Numbered from the stretch's first letter, positions 23,587-34,984 are shown. The stretch: 64,000 nucleotides of DNA from WHSW01 sp963777775 (GCA_963777775.1 CAVZRL010000005.1:62001-126000), one strand, 5' to 3'. Numbers and translations: made by a program. Notes: a model not told the origin generated them from the sequence alone.

Positions 23587-24707
23587 CAGGCGCCCTCCCG
23601 CGCCGCCAGGTCGACGATCGCCTCACAGACCGCGAGCATCTCGGTCAGCCGCCGGGCGGCGACGCTCTCGGAAGGGGTGTGGTTGCCCTCGGTCCCATTG
23701 GCGAGCAGCACGCACTCGAATCCGCGCGCGACGAGCGCGTTCGCATCGCTGCCGCCACCGGTCGCGACCTCGCGCGCCCCGTGCCCGCAGCGTTCGAGGG
23801 CCGCCCGGGCAAGGCGCACCGGCGCGGCGCTCGATGCCTGGCGGTAGCCGCGAAAGACCTCGATCACGTCGAGGTCGAGATCGCAGGAGCGCTCGCTCGC
23901 CGCCCAGGCGCAGGCGTCGAGCATTGCGTTCATCGCCGCCGCGACCCGCTGCTCGTCGAGCGAGCGCGCCTCGCCCTCGACCCGGCAGCGCCCGGCGACC
24001 ACGTTGCCGGCGGTCCCCCCCTCGATCACGCCGATGTTGGCGGTCGTCTCGGGGTCGAGCCGGCCGAGGCTCATCGCAGCGACCGCCGCCGCCGCCGCCT
24101 CGATCGCCGAACGCCCGTCCTCGGGCCGGATCCCGGCGTGCGCCTCGACCCCCTCGAACTCGGCGACCAGGCGCTGGTGGCTCGGCGTCGCCGTGATCAG
24201 CTCGCCGATCGGCGACGCATGATCGAGGACGAACCCGAACGGCGACCGCAGCGCGCCGAGATCGAGCTCGCGCGCTCCACGCAGCCCGTCCTCCTCGGCA
24301 ACCGTGAACACGAGCTCGATCCCGGCCTCGGGCGCACTGGTCGAGTGGCGCGCTGCGAGCTCGACCAAGACCGCGACGGCTGCCTTGTCGTCGGCGCCGA
24401 GGATCGTCTCGCCGCGGCTGCGATAGACGCCGTCGGCGAGCTCGACCCCGATCGGCCCCGTCACGGGGACCGTGTCGAGGTGGGCGCAGAACATCACCCA
24501 GCCGTCCGCCGCTCCCGGGATCCGCGCGATCAGGTTGCCGGCGCCCGCCCGGGCGGCCGCGGCCGCCCCGTCCTCGACCACCTCGACCCCGAGCTGGCCG
24601 AGCTCCGCGAGAATCGCATCGGCGACCGCTCGCTCCGAGCCGGTCGGACTCGGGACCTCGCAGAGCCGCACGAAGCGCTCGAGCAGCCGTTGGTCGCCGT
24701 CGCTCAC
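23586..24707 (-). CDS. M20-family metallopeptidase
   Basis: 373 residues. Zinc aminoacyl or dipeptidase of the PepT/ArgE type. Metal ligands in FCAHLDTVPVTG, GADDKAAVAVLVEL and the catalytic Glu-Glu of TVAEEDGLRGARELD; dimerisation domain about 180-285; last ligand near the C-terminus in LLANGTEGNHTPSE. Overlaps the methyltransferase stop by 4 bases. The peptide substrate cannot be told. Confidence 0.88.
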   Translation of the reverse strand: MSDGDQRLLERFVRLCEVPSPTGSERAVADAILAELGQLGVEVVEDGAAAAARAGAGNLIARIPGAADGWVMFCAHLDTVPVTGPIGVELADGVYRSRGETILGADDKAAVAVLVELAARHSTSAPEAGIELVFTVAEEDGLRGARELDLGALRSPFGFVLDHASPIGELITATPSHQRLVAEFEGVEAHAGIRPEDGRSAIEAAAAAVAAMSLGRLDPETTANIGVIEGGTAGNVVAGRCRVEGEARSLDEQRVAAAMNAMLDACAWAASERSCDLDLDVIEVFRGYRQASSAAPVRLARAALERCGHGAREVATGGGSDANALVARGFECVLLANGTEGNHTPSESVAARRLTEMLAVCEAIVDLAAREGA

Positions 24708-25543
24708 TCAGCGACGACGACGTGCGCGACGCCGTTGGCTCCCGAGGCGTCACCGGCGAGCAGCGTCTCGAGCCGCTCGGCCACGGTGGCGCGAACCGCC
24801 TCTCGCTGCTCGGGCGGGAGAGCGCTGACGGCCTCCGCGATCGGCGCGGCGAGCTTGTTCGTCTTCTCCCAGTGCTCGGCGGCGTCGACGTAGCCCCACT
24901 CGACCGCCACCTGCTCGATGCTCGGCTCGCCAAAGCCGGCGTCGGTGACCAGCTCGCGAACCCGACCCGGGTCGGCCATGGCGAAGATCCCCGGCGCACC
25001 CGGCTCCGGAGCGGGCAGGTGGCCGCCCTCAACGAGAACCATTCCCGGAAGTGCGGCCCACATGTTCGTGTCCGGAGCGCCCCAGACGGCGAACGAGACC
25101 CGGCCGCCGTCGCGCAGCACCCGGCGCGTTTCGGCGAGCGCCGCGGCTGGATCGGCCATCAGCATGTAGCCGAAACGGGCGACGACACCGTCGACGCTGG
25201 CGTCGTCGAGATCCATCCGCTCGGCGTCGAGCACCCGGTGCTCGACGTTCGCCAGCCCGAGCTCCTCGCCGCGGCGGCGCGCCGCATCGACCATCCCGGG
25301 AGCGAAGTCGGTCGAGATCACCCGCCCGCCGGCGCCAACTCGCTCGCTGATCAAAAAGCCCGTCTCACCGGTGCCGGCGGCGAGCTCGAGCACCGTGTCG
25401 CCAGGGCTCGGGTCGAGCCGTTCGACGAGGCGCTCGCTGACCGCGCGCGTCTTCTCCCAGAGGTACTGGCGCTGCTCGTCCCAGTTGGCGGAGAACCGGT
25501 CCCAGGCGTCGAGTGAGTCCTCGCGGTACTGGTCGAGATCCAC
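24704..25543 (-). CDS. class I SAM-dependent methyltransferase
   Basis: 279 residues. SAM motif I DTVLELAAGTGETGFLIS; motif II VISTDFAPGMVDAARRRG; motif III-like VARFGYMLMADPAAALAETR. Ubiquinone/menaquinone methyltransferase-like build, substrate unknown. GTG start with TAGGCT 6 nt upstream (25550-25555), leaderless. First gene of the tightly coupled run methyltransferase, M20 peptidase, DUF3866, Nudix. Confidence 0.85.
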   Translation of the reverse strand: MDLDQYREDSLDAWDRFSANWDEQRQYLWEKTRAVSERLVERLDPSPGDTVLELAAGTGETGFLISERVGAGGRVISTDFAPGMVDAARRRGEELGLANVEHRVLDAERMDLDDASVDGVVARFGYMLMADPAAALAETRRVLRDGGRVSFAVWGAPDTNMWAALPGMVLVEGGHLPAPEPGAPGIFAMADPGRVRELVTDAGFGEPSIEQVAVEWGYVDAAEHWEKTNKLAAPIAEAVSALPPEQREAVRATVAERLETLLAGDASGANGVAHVVVAE

Positions 25544-25587
25544 CCGCCCAGCCTAACGCCTGCGGTCTGGGGTCCGGTGGTCCTCGC

Positions 25588-25974
25588 TCACGACGCCGAA
25601 GCCTCGGCCGCCTCGATCGCATCGCGGCCGATGAAGTTGTGCACCTCGAGGATCCGGCCCGCGCGCAGCTCGACGATCCACGCCGCCGGCTGATCGAGCT
25701 CGATCCCGCTCGCGCGGCCATGCCCGCGGATCGAGCCCCGCACCAGCGCGCGGCCCTCGGTCGGGATCCGGATACGGTCGATCGTCAGCTCCCAGCCGTC
25801 GAACTGCTGGTCGATCTCGGCCATCCACTCCCTGACCCGTTCCTCGCCGCGATACACGCCGCCGGTCAGGTGCGAGTGGACCTCGAGCTCGGGATCGATC
25901 AGCTCGGGGAAGAGCTCGCGCTCGCCCGCGTTCCACCGCCGCCAGGTCTCGCGGATCACCTCCTCGCCGGTCAT
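25588..25974 (-). CDS. SnoaL-like protein without the array ends
   Basis: 128 residues, MTGEEVIRETWRRWNAGERE ... RGHGRASGIELDQPAAWIVE ... AIEAAEASAS. Same NTF2-like fold as the array proteins, but the head and tail are different and the DNA lacks the junction repeat. Useful as a control: it shows that the repeat is not required by the fold. It follows pyrG by 23 bases on the same strand. Confidence 0.78.
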   Translation of the reverse strand: MTGEEVIRETWRRWNAGERELFPELIDPELEVHSHLTGGVYRGEERVREWMAEIDQQFDGWELTIDRIRIPTEGRALVRGSIRGHGRASGIELDQPAAWIVELRAGRILEVHNFIGRDAIEAAEASAS

Positions 25975-25997
25975 CGAAGACCGTCGAATCCGAGGGC

Positions 25998-27695
<1,698 letters not shown>

Positions 27696-27704
27696 CAGCG
27701 CCCA

Positions 27705-28538
27705 TCAAGCTCTGCCGAGCGAGTCTATCCAGCGCAGTGGCGGAAGCCGATCGATCGCAGCGGAGATCGAGCGGAACTCCCCGTACACGGTGAGCGCGAG
27801 GATCACCGCGAGCGCGATCCAGCGGCCGGTCTCCCCGAGCGTCACCAGGAGCGAGATCCCACCCAGGGCACCGATCAGGTTCGAGCCCGTGTCACCGAGC
27901 ATCGCCCGCTCCCGGAGGGTGAACGCCGCCACCACCAACGCCGGCCCGATGAAGATCCCGAGCAGCTCGAGTGGCTCGGGCGTCCAGGCACCTATACAGA
28001 GCCCCGCGAGCAGAAGCGCGAACGCCTTCTCGACTCGGCCCGGACGCAGGTCGAGCAGGTTGAACAGGTTGGTGGCCAGCAGCAGCAGCGCCAGGTCGGC
28101 GACGTAGTCGATCCCTTCCTGGCCGCGCCCCGAGACCGCGTAGGCGGCCAGCGCCAGCGCTCCCGCCGCCTTGATCGCGCCGGTCGAGAAGCCTCCGGCG
28201 AGGACCGAGCGCGCATGGCCGCGCCAGCCGCGCGGGGTGTCCCGCTCCGTCCCGCGCCCGAGCGCGTCGTCGAGCAGCCCGAGCAGGGTGACGCCGAGCA
28301 CGTAGGCGAACCAGCGGCGCAGCTCGGGGTCGAGCAGGTCGAGGTCGGCGCGGTCGTCGAGCACCGCGAGCGGGGCGAGCGCGAGCAGCGAGCAGGCGAT
28401 CAGCGGGGCCCCGGCCGGGAACGCGACTCGGCGCCCGCGGTAGTTCTCGCGCGCCAGCCCGACCCGCAGCATGTCGGCAAGCCATGGCCCCAGCAGCAGC
28501 GCGGCGAGGGCCGCCGAGAGCAGCAGGCCGGTGAGCAT
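27705..28538 (-). CDS. glycosyltransferase family 4 (MraY/WecA-like) membrane protein
   Basis: 277 residues with about nine membrane segments. Resembles UDP-sugar:polyprenyl-phosphate transferases: GLLDDALGRGTERDTPRGWR (DD motif), TNLFNLLDLRPGRVEKAF (N-x3-N-x2-D) and AMLGDTGSNLIGALGG (LGDxGS). Shorter than typical 320-360-residue MraY, lacking N-terminal segments, so activity is uncertain. It sits between pyrG and the steB-like gene, an insertion relative to the Mycobacterium order. A role in envelope polymer synthesis is inferred. Confidence 0.72.
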   Translation of the reverse strand: MLTGLLLSAALAALLLGPWLADMLRVGLARENYRGRRVAFPAGAPLIACSLLALAPLAVLDDRADLDLLDPELRRWFAYVLGVTLLGLLDDALGRGTERDTPRGWRGHARSVLAGGFSTGAIKAAGALALAAYAVSGRGQEGIDYVADLALLLLATNLFNLLDLRPGRVEKAFALLLAGLCIGAWTPEPLELLGIFIGPALVVAAFTLRERAMLGDTGSNLIGALGGISLLVTLGETGRWIALAVILALTVYGEFRSISAAIDRLPPLRWIDSLGRA

Positions 28539-29443
28539 CAGCTTCCGCCGTCGCCGTCCGGACCGGAGCCGGTCTCGCCCGCGGGCGAGGGCAGCAGGTC
28601 GGGCAGCAGACCGTCGGCGGTCTCCTTGATCCCGAAGCTGCCGGCGGCTCCGTCAAGCGCGAAGACCAGCGCGACCTGACCCGAGTTGAGCTCGACGTTG
28701 TCGACGCTCGCGATCCCGTTCTGCTCGAAGAACTCGATCGACGACGGGTCGGCGTCGGTGCGCTCGGCTCCGACCGTCTCGGCGCGCGAGCGCAACCCGT
28801 CGATCAGCCCCTCCTCGATCGCGCCGCTGGTCACCTCGGCGCCGGGGTCGAGATCGTCCGGGAGCTGGCGCACGACCACGACCCCGTCGATCCCCTCCGG
28901 GCTGCCGCTGTAGCGCGAGAGCATCGCCCGGCGAAGCTCGTCAAAGCGCGGCCCGCCGCCGACCAGGGTCCGGCCCGCGCGCTCGGCGTAGCGCAGCAGC
29001 TCCTCCTCGCCGCCTCGCGAAACCGCGCGGGCGTCGGTGCCCTTGAGCGGCGAGGCGAGCGCGTCGAGGTCGGGAGGCAGGCGGACGACGGCGACCTCGG
29101 CGAGCGAGGCGCCGGCCGCCCCGACCGCCTCCTCGACGTCGGCGGTCACGTCCTGCCCGAGCCCGCCGAGCCCGATCAGCGCGATCTCGCGCCCCCTCAG
29201 GGTGCCCGCGACGATGGTCGGCGAGACCTGGCGGCTGAACTCGCGCTCAGCCTCGAGCTCGGCCTCGAGCTCACCGACGCGCGCTTGCGCCTCGTCGAGG
29301 TCGGACGCGAGGCTGCGCTCGAGATCCTCGGCGGTCCCGGAGATGACGTCGGAACCGAGTCCGACCCCGATCAGGATCCCGACCGCCAGGGCGACGAAGA
29401 CCGCCGCCAGCGATGCGGCGTGATAGCGCGCCGAGTAGCCCAC
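28538..29443 (-). CDS. SteB/MctB-like membrane-anchored coiled-coil protein
   Basis: 301 residues. N-terminal SARYHAASLAAVFVALAVGI anchor typical of the family called copper transporter MctB (Rv1698) or SteB; then a coiled coil (about 40-75) and a Rossmann-like extracytoplasmic domain ending in a Gly/Asp-rich tail. In corynebacteria SteA and SteB control daughter-cell separation. Its stop overlaps the next ATG (glycosyltransferase) by one base. The copper function of MctB is disputed; division is the better guess here because steA is adjacent. Confidence 0.8.
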   Translation of the reverse strand: MGYSARYHAASLAAVFVALAVGILIGVGLGSDVISGTAEDLERSLASDLDEAQARVGELEAELEAEREFSRQVSPTIVAGTLRGREIALIGLGGLGQDVTADVEEAVGAAGASLAEVAVVRLPPDLDALASPLKGTDARAVSRGGEEELLRYAERAGRTLVGGGPRFDELRRAMLSRYSGSPEGIDGVVVVRQLPDDLDPGAEVTSGAIEEGLIDGLRSRAETVGAERTDADPSSIEFFEQNGIASVDNVELNSGQVALVFALDGAAGSFGIKETADGLLPDLLPSPAGETGSGPDGDGGS

Positions 29444-29456
29444 TAGCTCCGCCGCC

Positions 29457-30647
29457 TCACAGGTTGAGCAGGACCTTGATCTTCAGCCAGACGAGCTCGA
29501 AGAACTCCGCCAGGGCCGGGGAGCTGAGCACCACGATCAGGATCAGCAGCAGCGCGATCGCGAGGAACGCCCACAGCTGCCAGCCGCGGACACCGGGGTT
29601 GTAGAGCCGGCTGACGCCCTTGGCGTCGACCAGGGTCTCGCCGATCCGCAGCCTCGTGAGGAAGGTCGACGACATCCCGGAGCGGTTCTTGTCGAGGAAC
29701 TCGGTGAGGTTGAAGTGAGCGCCGACCGAGACGATCAGCTCGGCGCCGTTCTCGTGCGCGAGCAGCATCGCCAGATCCTGGCTGGTGCCGATCGCCGGCA
29801 CGATCACCGGCTCGAGGCCGAGGCTTCGCAGCCGCTCCAGCCCCGGCGCGCGGCCGTCCGGGTAGGCGTGGACGACGACCTCGGCGCCGCAGGTCAGCAC
29901 CGAGTCCGTCGCCGAGTCCATGTCGCCGAGCACCATGTCGGGCTCGAAGCCCTCCTCGAGGATCGCGTCGGCGCCGCCGTCGACCCCGACCAGAACCGGC
30001 CGGGTGTCCCCGATGTAGGCGCGCAGGGCGCGCAGGTCGCGCCGGTAGGTCGTCCCGCGGACGACGATCAGCGCGTGCCGCTCGCGGAACTCCGTTCGCA
30101 CGGTCGGGAAGTCGATCTTGCCGGCGAGCAGGTTCCCCTCCTCGCGCACGTGCTCGATCGTGTTGGTGGCAAAGGCGGAGAGCGCCACCCCGATCCGCTC
30201 GCGCTGGTGCTCAATTTGCGCGGTCGCCCGTTCGAGGTCGATCACGGTGCCGCTTGCCAGCAACTCCCCGTTGCGGTGCAGCTCGGCCCCCGAGAGGAGC
30301 ACCTCGTCGCCGTCGCGAAGCTGCTCGAACAGGGGCGCCGCGGGGACGTCGACCAGCAGCACCCCCGCCCGGGCGAGGATCAGCGGTCCCGGGTTGGGGT
30401 AGCGACCGGTCGAGGAGCGGGCGACGTTGACGACCGCCGCGACCTCGCTGGCGACCAGGTCATCGGCGGCCACCCGGTCGAGGTCGGCGTGGTCGATGAT
30501 TGCGATCTCGCCGGGCACCAGGCGCTTGACCAACGCCTTGGTCCTGCGCCCGAGCCGGGCTCGACCGACGATCGGCGGCACCTCGGTCGGCCGCAAGGAG
30601 ATCTCGGGCCCGCGCAGCAACGCGCGTGCCCGGCTTCGCAAAGCCAT
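29457..30647 (-). CDS. SteA-like cytokinetic protein
   Basis: 396 residues. N-terminal regulatory half; middle with a thiamine-pyrophosphokinase-like fold (VDGGADAILEEGFEPDMVLG and GDMDSATD); C-terminal membrane helix (LWAFLAIALLLILIVVLSSP) near residue 365. This matches actinobacterial SteA (Rv1697). CATAAT is 8 nt before the ATG (30656-30661), a leaderless layout. Reads directly into the steB-like gene (13-nt gap). Confidence 0.82.
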   Translation of the reverse strand: MALRSRARALLRGPEISLRPTEVPPIVGRARLGRRTKALVKRLVPGEIAIIDHADLDRVAADDLVASEVAAVVNVARSSTGRYPNPGPLILARAGVLLVDVPAAPLFEQLRDGDEVLLSGAELHRNGELLASGTVIDLERATAQIEHQRERIGVALSAFATNTIEHVREEGNLLAGKIDFPTVRTEFRERHALIVVRGTTYRRDLRALRAYIGDTRPVLVGVDGGADAILEEGFEPDMVLGDMDSATDSVLTCGAEVVVHAYPDGRAPGLERLRSLGLEPVIVPAIGTSQDLAMLLAHENGAELIVSVGAHFNLTEFLDKNRSGMSSTFLTRLRIGETLVDAKGVSRLYNPGVRGWQLWAFLAIALLLILIVVLSSPALAEFFELVWLKIKVLLNL

Positions 30648-30690
30648 CGAGGCCGATTATGCGCGATCGCGAGGCGGGCCCGGGTCGAGC

Positions 30691-32373
30691 TCAGGCAGCC
30701 TCGAGCAGCTGGCGGGCGTGGCGGCTCGCGGCCGCGTCCCCGCGGTCGCTGCCAAGCATGCGGACGATCTCGGCGACCAGCTCGTCGCCCGCGACCCGCT
30801 CGACCTCCGCCACCGCCTCGCCACCGGCCGTGCGCTTCTCGATCCGGAAGTTCGCCGCGGCCAGCGAGGCGACCTGCGGCAGGTGGGTGATGCAAATCAC
30901 CTGCCTGCCCTCGGCGAGCCGGCGCAGTCGCTCGCCGACGGCTCGCGCGGTGTTGCCGCCGACGCCGGCGTCGATCTCGTCGAAGACGAGGGTCCGAGCG
31001 GCGTCCGGGCCGCCGAGCCCCGAGAGCGCAAGCATGACCCGTGACAGCTCCCCGCCCGAGGCGCTGTCGCGCAGTGGCGAGGCGGGCATGCCCGGATTCG
31101 TCGCGACCATGAACTCGGCCGTCTCGGCGCCCGCGGGGCCAAAGCCGTCTGGCTGCGGCTCGAGCGAGATCTCGAGCGTCGCGCCCTCCATCGCCAGCGC
31201 CGCGAGCTCGCCGGCAACCCGCTCGCCGAGCTCGGCCGCGGCCTTCGTCCGTCCCCTGGTCAGCTTGCCCGCCAGCGTGGCGCGACGTTCCTGTGCCGCG
31301 CCGAGCCTTGCCGCCAACCGCTCGGCATACTCGTCGGCGTTCGCGAGCTGCGCGATCAGCTCGCGGCAGCGCTCGGCGTGGGCGAGGACCGCCTCGATCG
31401 AGCCGCCGTGCTTGCGCTGCAGGCGGTCGAGCCCGTCGAGCCGCTCCTCGATCGCCTGCAGACGGCCGGGCTCGGCATCGATCTCGTCCAGGTAGGAGCG
31501 CAGCTCGCCACCCACGTCCTCGAGCTCGACCGCGGCCGCGCGCAGCCGCGCCGCGAGCGCGTCGAGGTCCGGATCGACGCCCTCGACACCGGCGAGCCCG
31601 GCCTCGGCCAGCCCGAGCGCCGCTCGAGCCCCGCCGCCATCCTCGACCTCGCCGCTGATCGCCCCGAGTGCCCAGCCGCCGGCCTCGCGCAGCGCCTCGG
31701 CATGGCGCAGGCGTTCCCGATCTGCCTCCAGCTCGGCGTGCTCGGCCACGTCGGGTGCCGCCGCCTCGATCTCGGCGAGCTCGAAGCGCAGCAGGTCGAG
31801 GTCGCGCTCGCGCGTGCCCTCGCGCTCGCTCAAGTCCGCCAGTTCCCGCGAGAGCGCCGATACCTCAGCGTGCGCCGTCGCGTACTCGTCCCGGACGGCG
31901 GCGTGCCTGGGCCCGGCGTAGCCGTCGAGGGTCTCGAGTTGGGCGGCACCGAGAGTGAGCCGACGATGCTCGTGCTGGCCGTAGAACGCGAGCAGGCGTC
32001 CGCCGAGCGACTGCAGGTCGGCGGCCGATGCCGCCCGTCCGCCGACGAAGGCGCTGGTCCGCCCTGAGGCGCCCACCCGCCGGCCCAGGACCACCTCGTC
32101 GGCGCCCTCGGGGACCCGCTCGGCGATCTCGGCAAGCTCGGGTTCGTCGAGGAGGCCGTCGGGCAGCGCGAACACCCCCTCCACCCAGGCCTCCTTGGCG
32201 CCGGGGCGGACGATCTGCGGTCGCGCCCGGCCGCCCAGCAAGAGGTCGAGCGAGTGGGCGAGCACCGTCTTGCCCGCCCCGGTCTCGCCGGTGATCGCGT
32301 TCAGGCCGGCGTCGAGCCGGAGCTCGGCCCGCTCGATCAGGAGCAGGTTCTCGATTCGAAGCTCGAGCAGCAC
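30691..32373 (-). CDS. recN: DNA repair ATPase RecN
   Basis: 560 residues. SMC-like ATPase acting in double-strand break repair. Walker A NAITGETGAGKTVLAHSLDL at residues 27-46; long coiled coil; signature SGGELSRVMLALSG and Walker B RTLVFDEIDAGVGG; D-loop/H-loop ITHLPQVA. Full length. GTG start. Neighbours nadK and steA exactly as in M. tuberculosis Rv1694-1699. Confidence 0.95.
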   Translation of the reverse strand: MLLELRIENLLLIERAELRLDAGLNAITGETGAGKTVLAHSLDLLLGGRARPQIVRPGAKEAWVEGVFALPDGLLDEPELAEIAERVPEGADEVVLGRRVGASGRTSAFVGGRAASAADLQSLGGRLLAFYGQHEHRRLTLGAAQLETLDGYAGPRHAAVRDEYATAHAEVSALSRELADLSEREGTRERDLDLLRFELAEIEAAAPDVAEHAELEADRERLRHAEALREAGGWALGAISGEVEDGGGARAALGLAEAGLAGVEGVDPDLDALAARLRAAAVELEDVGGELRSYLDEIDAEPGRLQAIEERLDGLDRLQRKHGGSIEAVLAHAERCRELIAQLANADEYAERLAARLGAAQERRATLAGKLTRGRTKAAAELGERVAGELAALAMEGATLEISLEPQPDGFGPAGAETAEFMVATNPGMPASPLRDSASGGELSRVMLALSGLGGPDAARTLVFDEIDAGVGGNTARAVGERLRRLAEGRQVICITHLPQVASLAAANFRIEKRTAGGEAVAEVERVAGDELVAEIVRMLGSDRGDAAASRHARQLLEAA

Positions 32374-32432
32374 GCACCCGTTCTAGCGCCGGGCGCCGAC
32401 GGATCGACGCGGCCTCCGGCGCGCGGGCTCGT

Positions 32433-33272
32433 TCAGTGCGCGAGCCGTCCGAACTTTTCGCGGATCCGCCGGTAGAAGCTCGAGCCCGGGAGCTGGGCGA
32501 GGCGGCCGACCTCTGCACGAAAGCGGACCTCCATCTCGGCTCCGCTCGCGAGCTCCCCGACATGCTCACCGTCGAGCACGACGTCGACCGGGTCGCGGCC
32601 GGCCGCGTTGCGGACGCTGAGCACGTCGTTGGGCGCCACGACCAGCGGTCGCGCGGTCAGCGTGTGCGGCGAGATGAAGCTGACCACGTAGCCCTCCACC
32701 CCCCAGGCCAGGATCGGGCCCGAGTTGGCGAGGTTGTAGCCCGTCGAGCCGGCCGGCGTCGCGGCGACGAGCCCGTCGCAGCGCACGTGCCCGACCTCCT
32801 TGCCCCCGAGTCGGTAGGCGAGCTCGGCGACGCGGCTGTGCTGGCGGCGGATCAGCGAGACGTCGTTGAGCGCGAGCTCGGACGCCGCGCCGAAGCGCGC
32901 CTCGAGAGCCGGCAGACGCATTACCTCGAACTCGCCCCCGAAGGCGGCCTCGAGGCCCGCGGTGAGCTCCTCTCGCTCGACCGCCGCGAGGAATCCGATC
33001 GTGCCGTAGTTGAACCCAAAAACCGGCACCTCGGTTCCCGCGTAGGCGCGCAGCGCCTTGAGGATCGTGCCGTCGCCACCGAGGACGAGGCAGAGGTCGG
33101 GGGCTCGATCCCCGCGCTCCTCGATCCCGTCCGCGCCGGCTCCGTGCTTGGCGAGCTCGTCGCGGTCGGCGACCAGGGTCCAGCCCGCCCGCTTGGCCGC
33201 GTCGACCGCAGTGCCCAGGGCCTCGGTCACCTGCTCGGGCTGGGTGTGGGTGAGGACGACCGCCGTGCTCAA
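32433..33272 (-). CDS. nadK: NAD kinase
   Basis: 279 residues. Phosphorylates NAD to NADP. CLVLGGDGTILKALR (GGDGT motif), NYGTIGFLA (NE/D-like and GxxGFL), TPAGSTGYNLANSGPI and SPHTLTARPLV. Overlaps the tlyA stop by 4 bases (ATGA) and is followed by recN. Cytoplasmic. Confidence 0.95.
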   Translation of the reverse strand: MSTAVVLTHTQPEQVTEALGTAVDAAKRAGWTLVADRDELAKHGAGADGIEERGDRAPDLCLVLGGDGTILKALRAYAGTEVPVFGFNYGTIGFLAAVEREELTAGLEAAFGGEFEVMRLPALEARFGAASELALNDVSLIRRQHSRVAELAYRLGGKEVGHVRCDGLVAATPAGSTGYNLANSGPILAWGVEGYVVSFISPHTLTARPLVVAPNDVLSVRNAAGRDPVDVVLDGEHVGELASGAEMEVRFRAEVGRLAQLPGSSFYRRIREKFGRLAH

Positions 33273-34060
33273 GGCTCGACCTGCTCAATCGCCGCCTCGA
33301 CGTCGATCCCGTCTCCGCTCGACCCGGCCCGGGCCAGGCGGATGAAGGTCTCCCGGTTTCCCTTCGGGCCCGGCAGGCCGGACGAGGCGAAGCCGCGCAC
33401 GACAAGGCCCGAGGCGGCGCCGGCTTCCGCGGCGGCGCGCAGGGCGTCGCGGCGGTCAGCCGCCTCGCGCACCACCCCGCCCCTGCCGACCCGACCCGGG
33501 CCGAGCTCGAACTGCGGCTTGACCAGGGCGAGGATCTCGCCGGCCGGCACGAGGCAGCGAGCGATCGCCGGCAGCACCTTGGCGAGTGAGATGAACGAGA
33601 CGTCGACGGTCGCCAGGTGGGCGGCGAAAGGAAGCTCGGAGGGCTCGAGCCGGCGGGCGTTTCGGCGCTCGATCACGGTCACTCGCGGGTCGCCGCGAAG
33701 GCCCCAGTCGAGCTCGCCATGGGCAACGTCGACGGCGATCACGCGCGCAGCACCGCGCTTCAGCAGGCAGTCGGTGAAGCCACCGGTCGACGCCCCGACG
33801 TCGAGGCAGTCGAGGCCGCTGACATCGATCCCGAACCCCTCGAGCGCGTTTGCGAGCTTGACGCCCCCACGGGAGACGAACGGCGGCGCCTCGACGACGA
33901 GCAGCTCGGCGTCGTCGGCGACGAGGTCGCTCGGCTTGCGGGCGAGCGGCCCGTCGCGGCCGATCCGCACCCGGCCGGCGCGCACCGACTCCGCCGCGCT
34001 CGTGCGCGAGCCCGCAAGCCCACGCTCGGCGAGCAGCGTGTCGATCCGGCGCCTGCTCAT
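33269..34060 (-). CDS. tlyA: TlyA-family rRNA 2'-O-methyltransferase
   Basis: 263 residues. Methylates 16S and 23S rRNA in mycobacteria. N-terminal S4 domain RRRIDTLLAERGLAGSRTSA; SAM site CLDVGASTGGFTDCLLKRGA; VDVSFISLAKVLPAI and LVKPQFELGPGRVGRGGVV complete the FtsJ-like core. TACCTT lies 6 nt before the ATG (34067-34072). First gene of the tlyA-nadK-recN-steA-steB block. Confidence 0.92.
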   Translation of the reverse strand: MSRRRIDTLLAERGLAGSRTSAAESVRAGRVRIGRDGPLARKPSDLVADDAELLVVEAPPFVSRGGVKLANALEGFGIDVSGLDCLDVGASTGGFTDCLLKRGAARVIAVDVAHGELDWGLRGDPRVTVIERRNARRLEPSELPFAAHLATVDVSFISLAKVLPAIARCLVPAGEILALVKPQFELGPGRVGRGGVVREAADRRDALRAAAEAGAASGLVVRGFASSGLPGPKGNRETFIRLARAGSSGDGIDVEAAIEQVEP

Positions 34061-34094
34061 GCGCGCAAGGTAGCGACCGGCGCGACCCTATTCG

Positions 34095-34376
34095 CTACCG
34101 GCCGAGCGTCTTTGCCCCACCGCGGCGCACCCACGCATCGAGCTCGGAGCGGAGGAACAGGATCCTCCGGCCGTCGCGCTCGTGCGGGATCGAGTCTCGG
34201 CGCACGAACTCGTAGAGCCGCCGCGGCGAGCAATCGAGGTACTCGGCCGCGGACTTGAGCGTGAGCCAGCGGTCCCCGCCGCCGTTCTCGTCGAGGATGG
34301 CTCGAGCCCGCACAGCGACCTCATCGGCGAGTTGATCGACGACCTCGGCCGGTAGGTGCAGGGACGAGCCGGTCAC
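34095..34376 (-). CDS. excisionase-type DNA-binding protein
   Basis: 93 residues. Helix-turn-helix of the MerR-like/excisionase class: WLTLKSAAEYLDCSPRRLYE, then FVRRDSIPHERDGRRILFLR, SELDAWVRR. The N-terminal 30 residues are helical. Such proteins are recombination directionality factors or plasmid/phage regulators. It lies beside an integrase C-terminal remnant (34985-35080), so both are probably remains of one mobile element. Confidence 0.72.
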   Translation of the reverse strand: MTGSSLHLPAEVVDQLADEVAVRARAILDENGGGDRWLTLKSAAEYLDCSPRRLYEFVRRDSIPHERDGRRILFLRSELDAWVRRGGAKTLGR

Positions 34377-34520
34377 GGGTCGAGCCTACCCGCTATCCGG
34401 CGCAGCTCAACTATCGCGCTTACGCTTGATAAGCGACAACCTCCGAAACCGCTTGCATAAGCCCATCTAGCGCGCTTTCAACGAATCGGCCCACCAGCTC
34501 AAGCCCGCGGGCTGAAGAAT

Positions 34521-34976
34521 CTAGCTCCGCTCGCGCAGCAGCGCGCCCAGGTCGGCCACCGGCCCCAGGTGCCGCAGCTTGTCCGGGTTGACGATCGAGC
34601 TCACGCCCTGGATCTGGCCCTCCGCGACGTCGAGGATCATCACGCTGATCAGCCTGCCCTCGCGGTCGAAGAACAGCGCACCCGGTTGCCCGTTTACCTC
34701 CTCGCGGCGCGAGGTGAAGCCGCCGAAGCGGGCGCCCGCGCTCAGCCACGCCATCAGCGTGCGCGCCACCCTGGCTCGGCCATGGACCGCGCGTGCGAGG
34801 GCGGGCGCCTTGCCGCCGCCGTCACCGTGGAGCACCACGTCGTGGGCCAGCAGTTCCTCCAGCCCTCCGAGGTCACCCTCCTCGGCGGCCGCGAAGAAGC
34901 GGGTCGCGAGCTTCTCCCGCTGCTCGCGCGAGGCCTCGAACCGGGGGCGCCGCTCCTCCAGCCGACCGGCCGCGTC
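34521..34976 (-). pseudogene. C-terminal fragment of an ECF41-like sigma factor
   Basis: The frame reads RPRFEASREQREKLATRFFA, AAEEGDLGGLEELLAHDVVL, HGDGGGKAPALARAVHGRAR, ending VADLGALLRERS: the SnoaL-like C-terminal regulatory domain that follows sigma4 in SigJ/ECF41 factors, including its typical VNPDKL segment. The sigma2 and sigma4 domains are missing: a TGA lies just upstream at 34977-34979, and the sequence beyond it comes from an integrase. It is a truncated relic. Confidence 0.7.
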
Positions 34977-34984
34977 TCATGGGC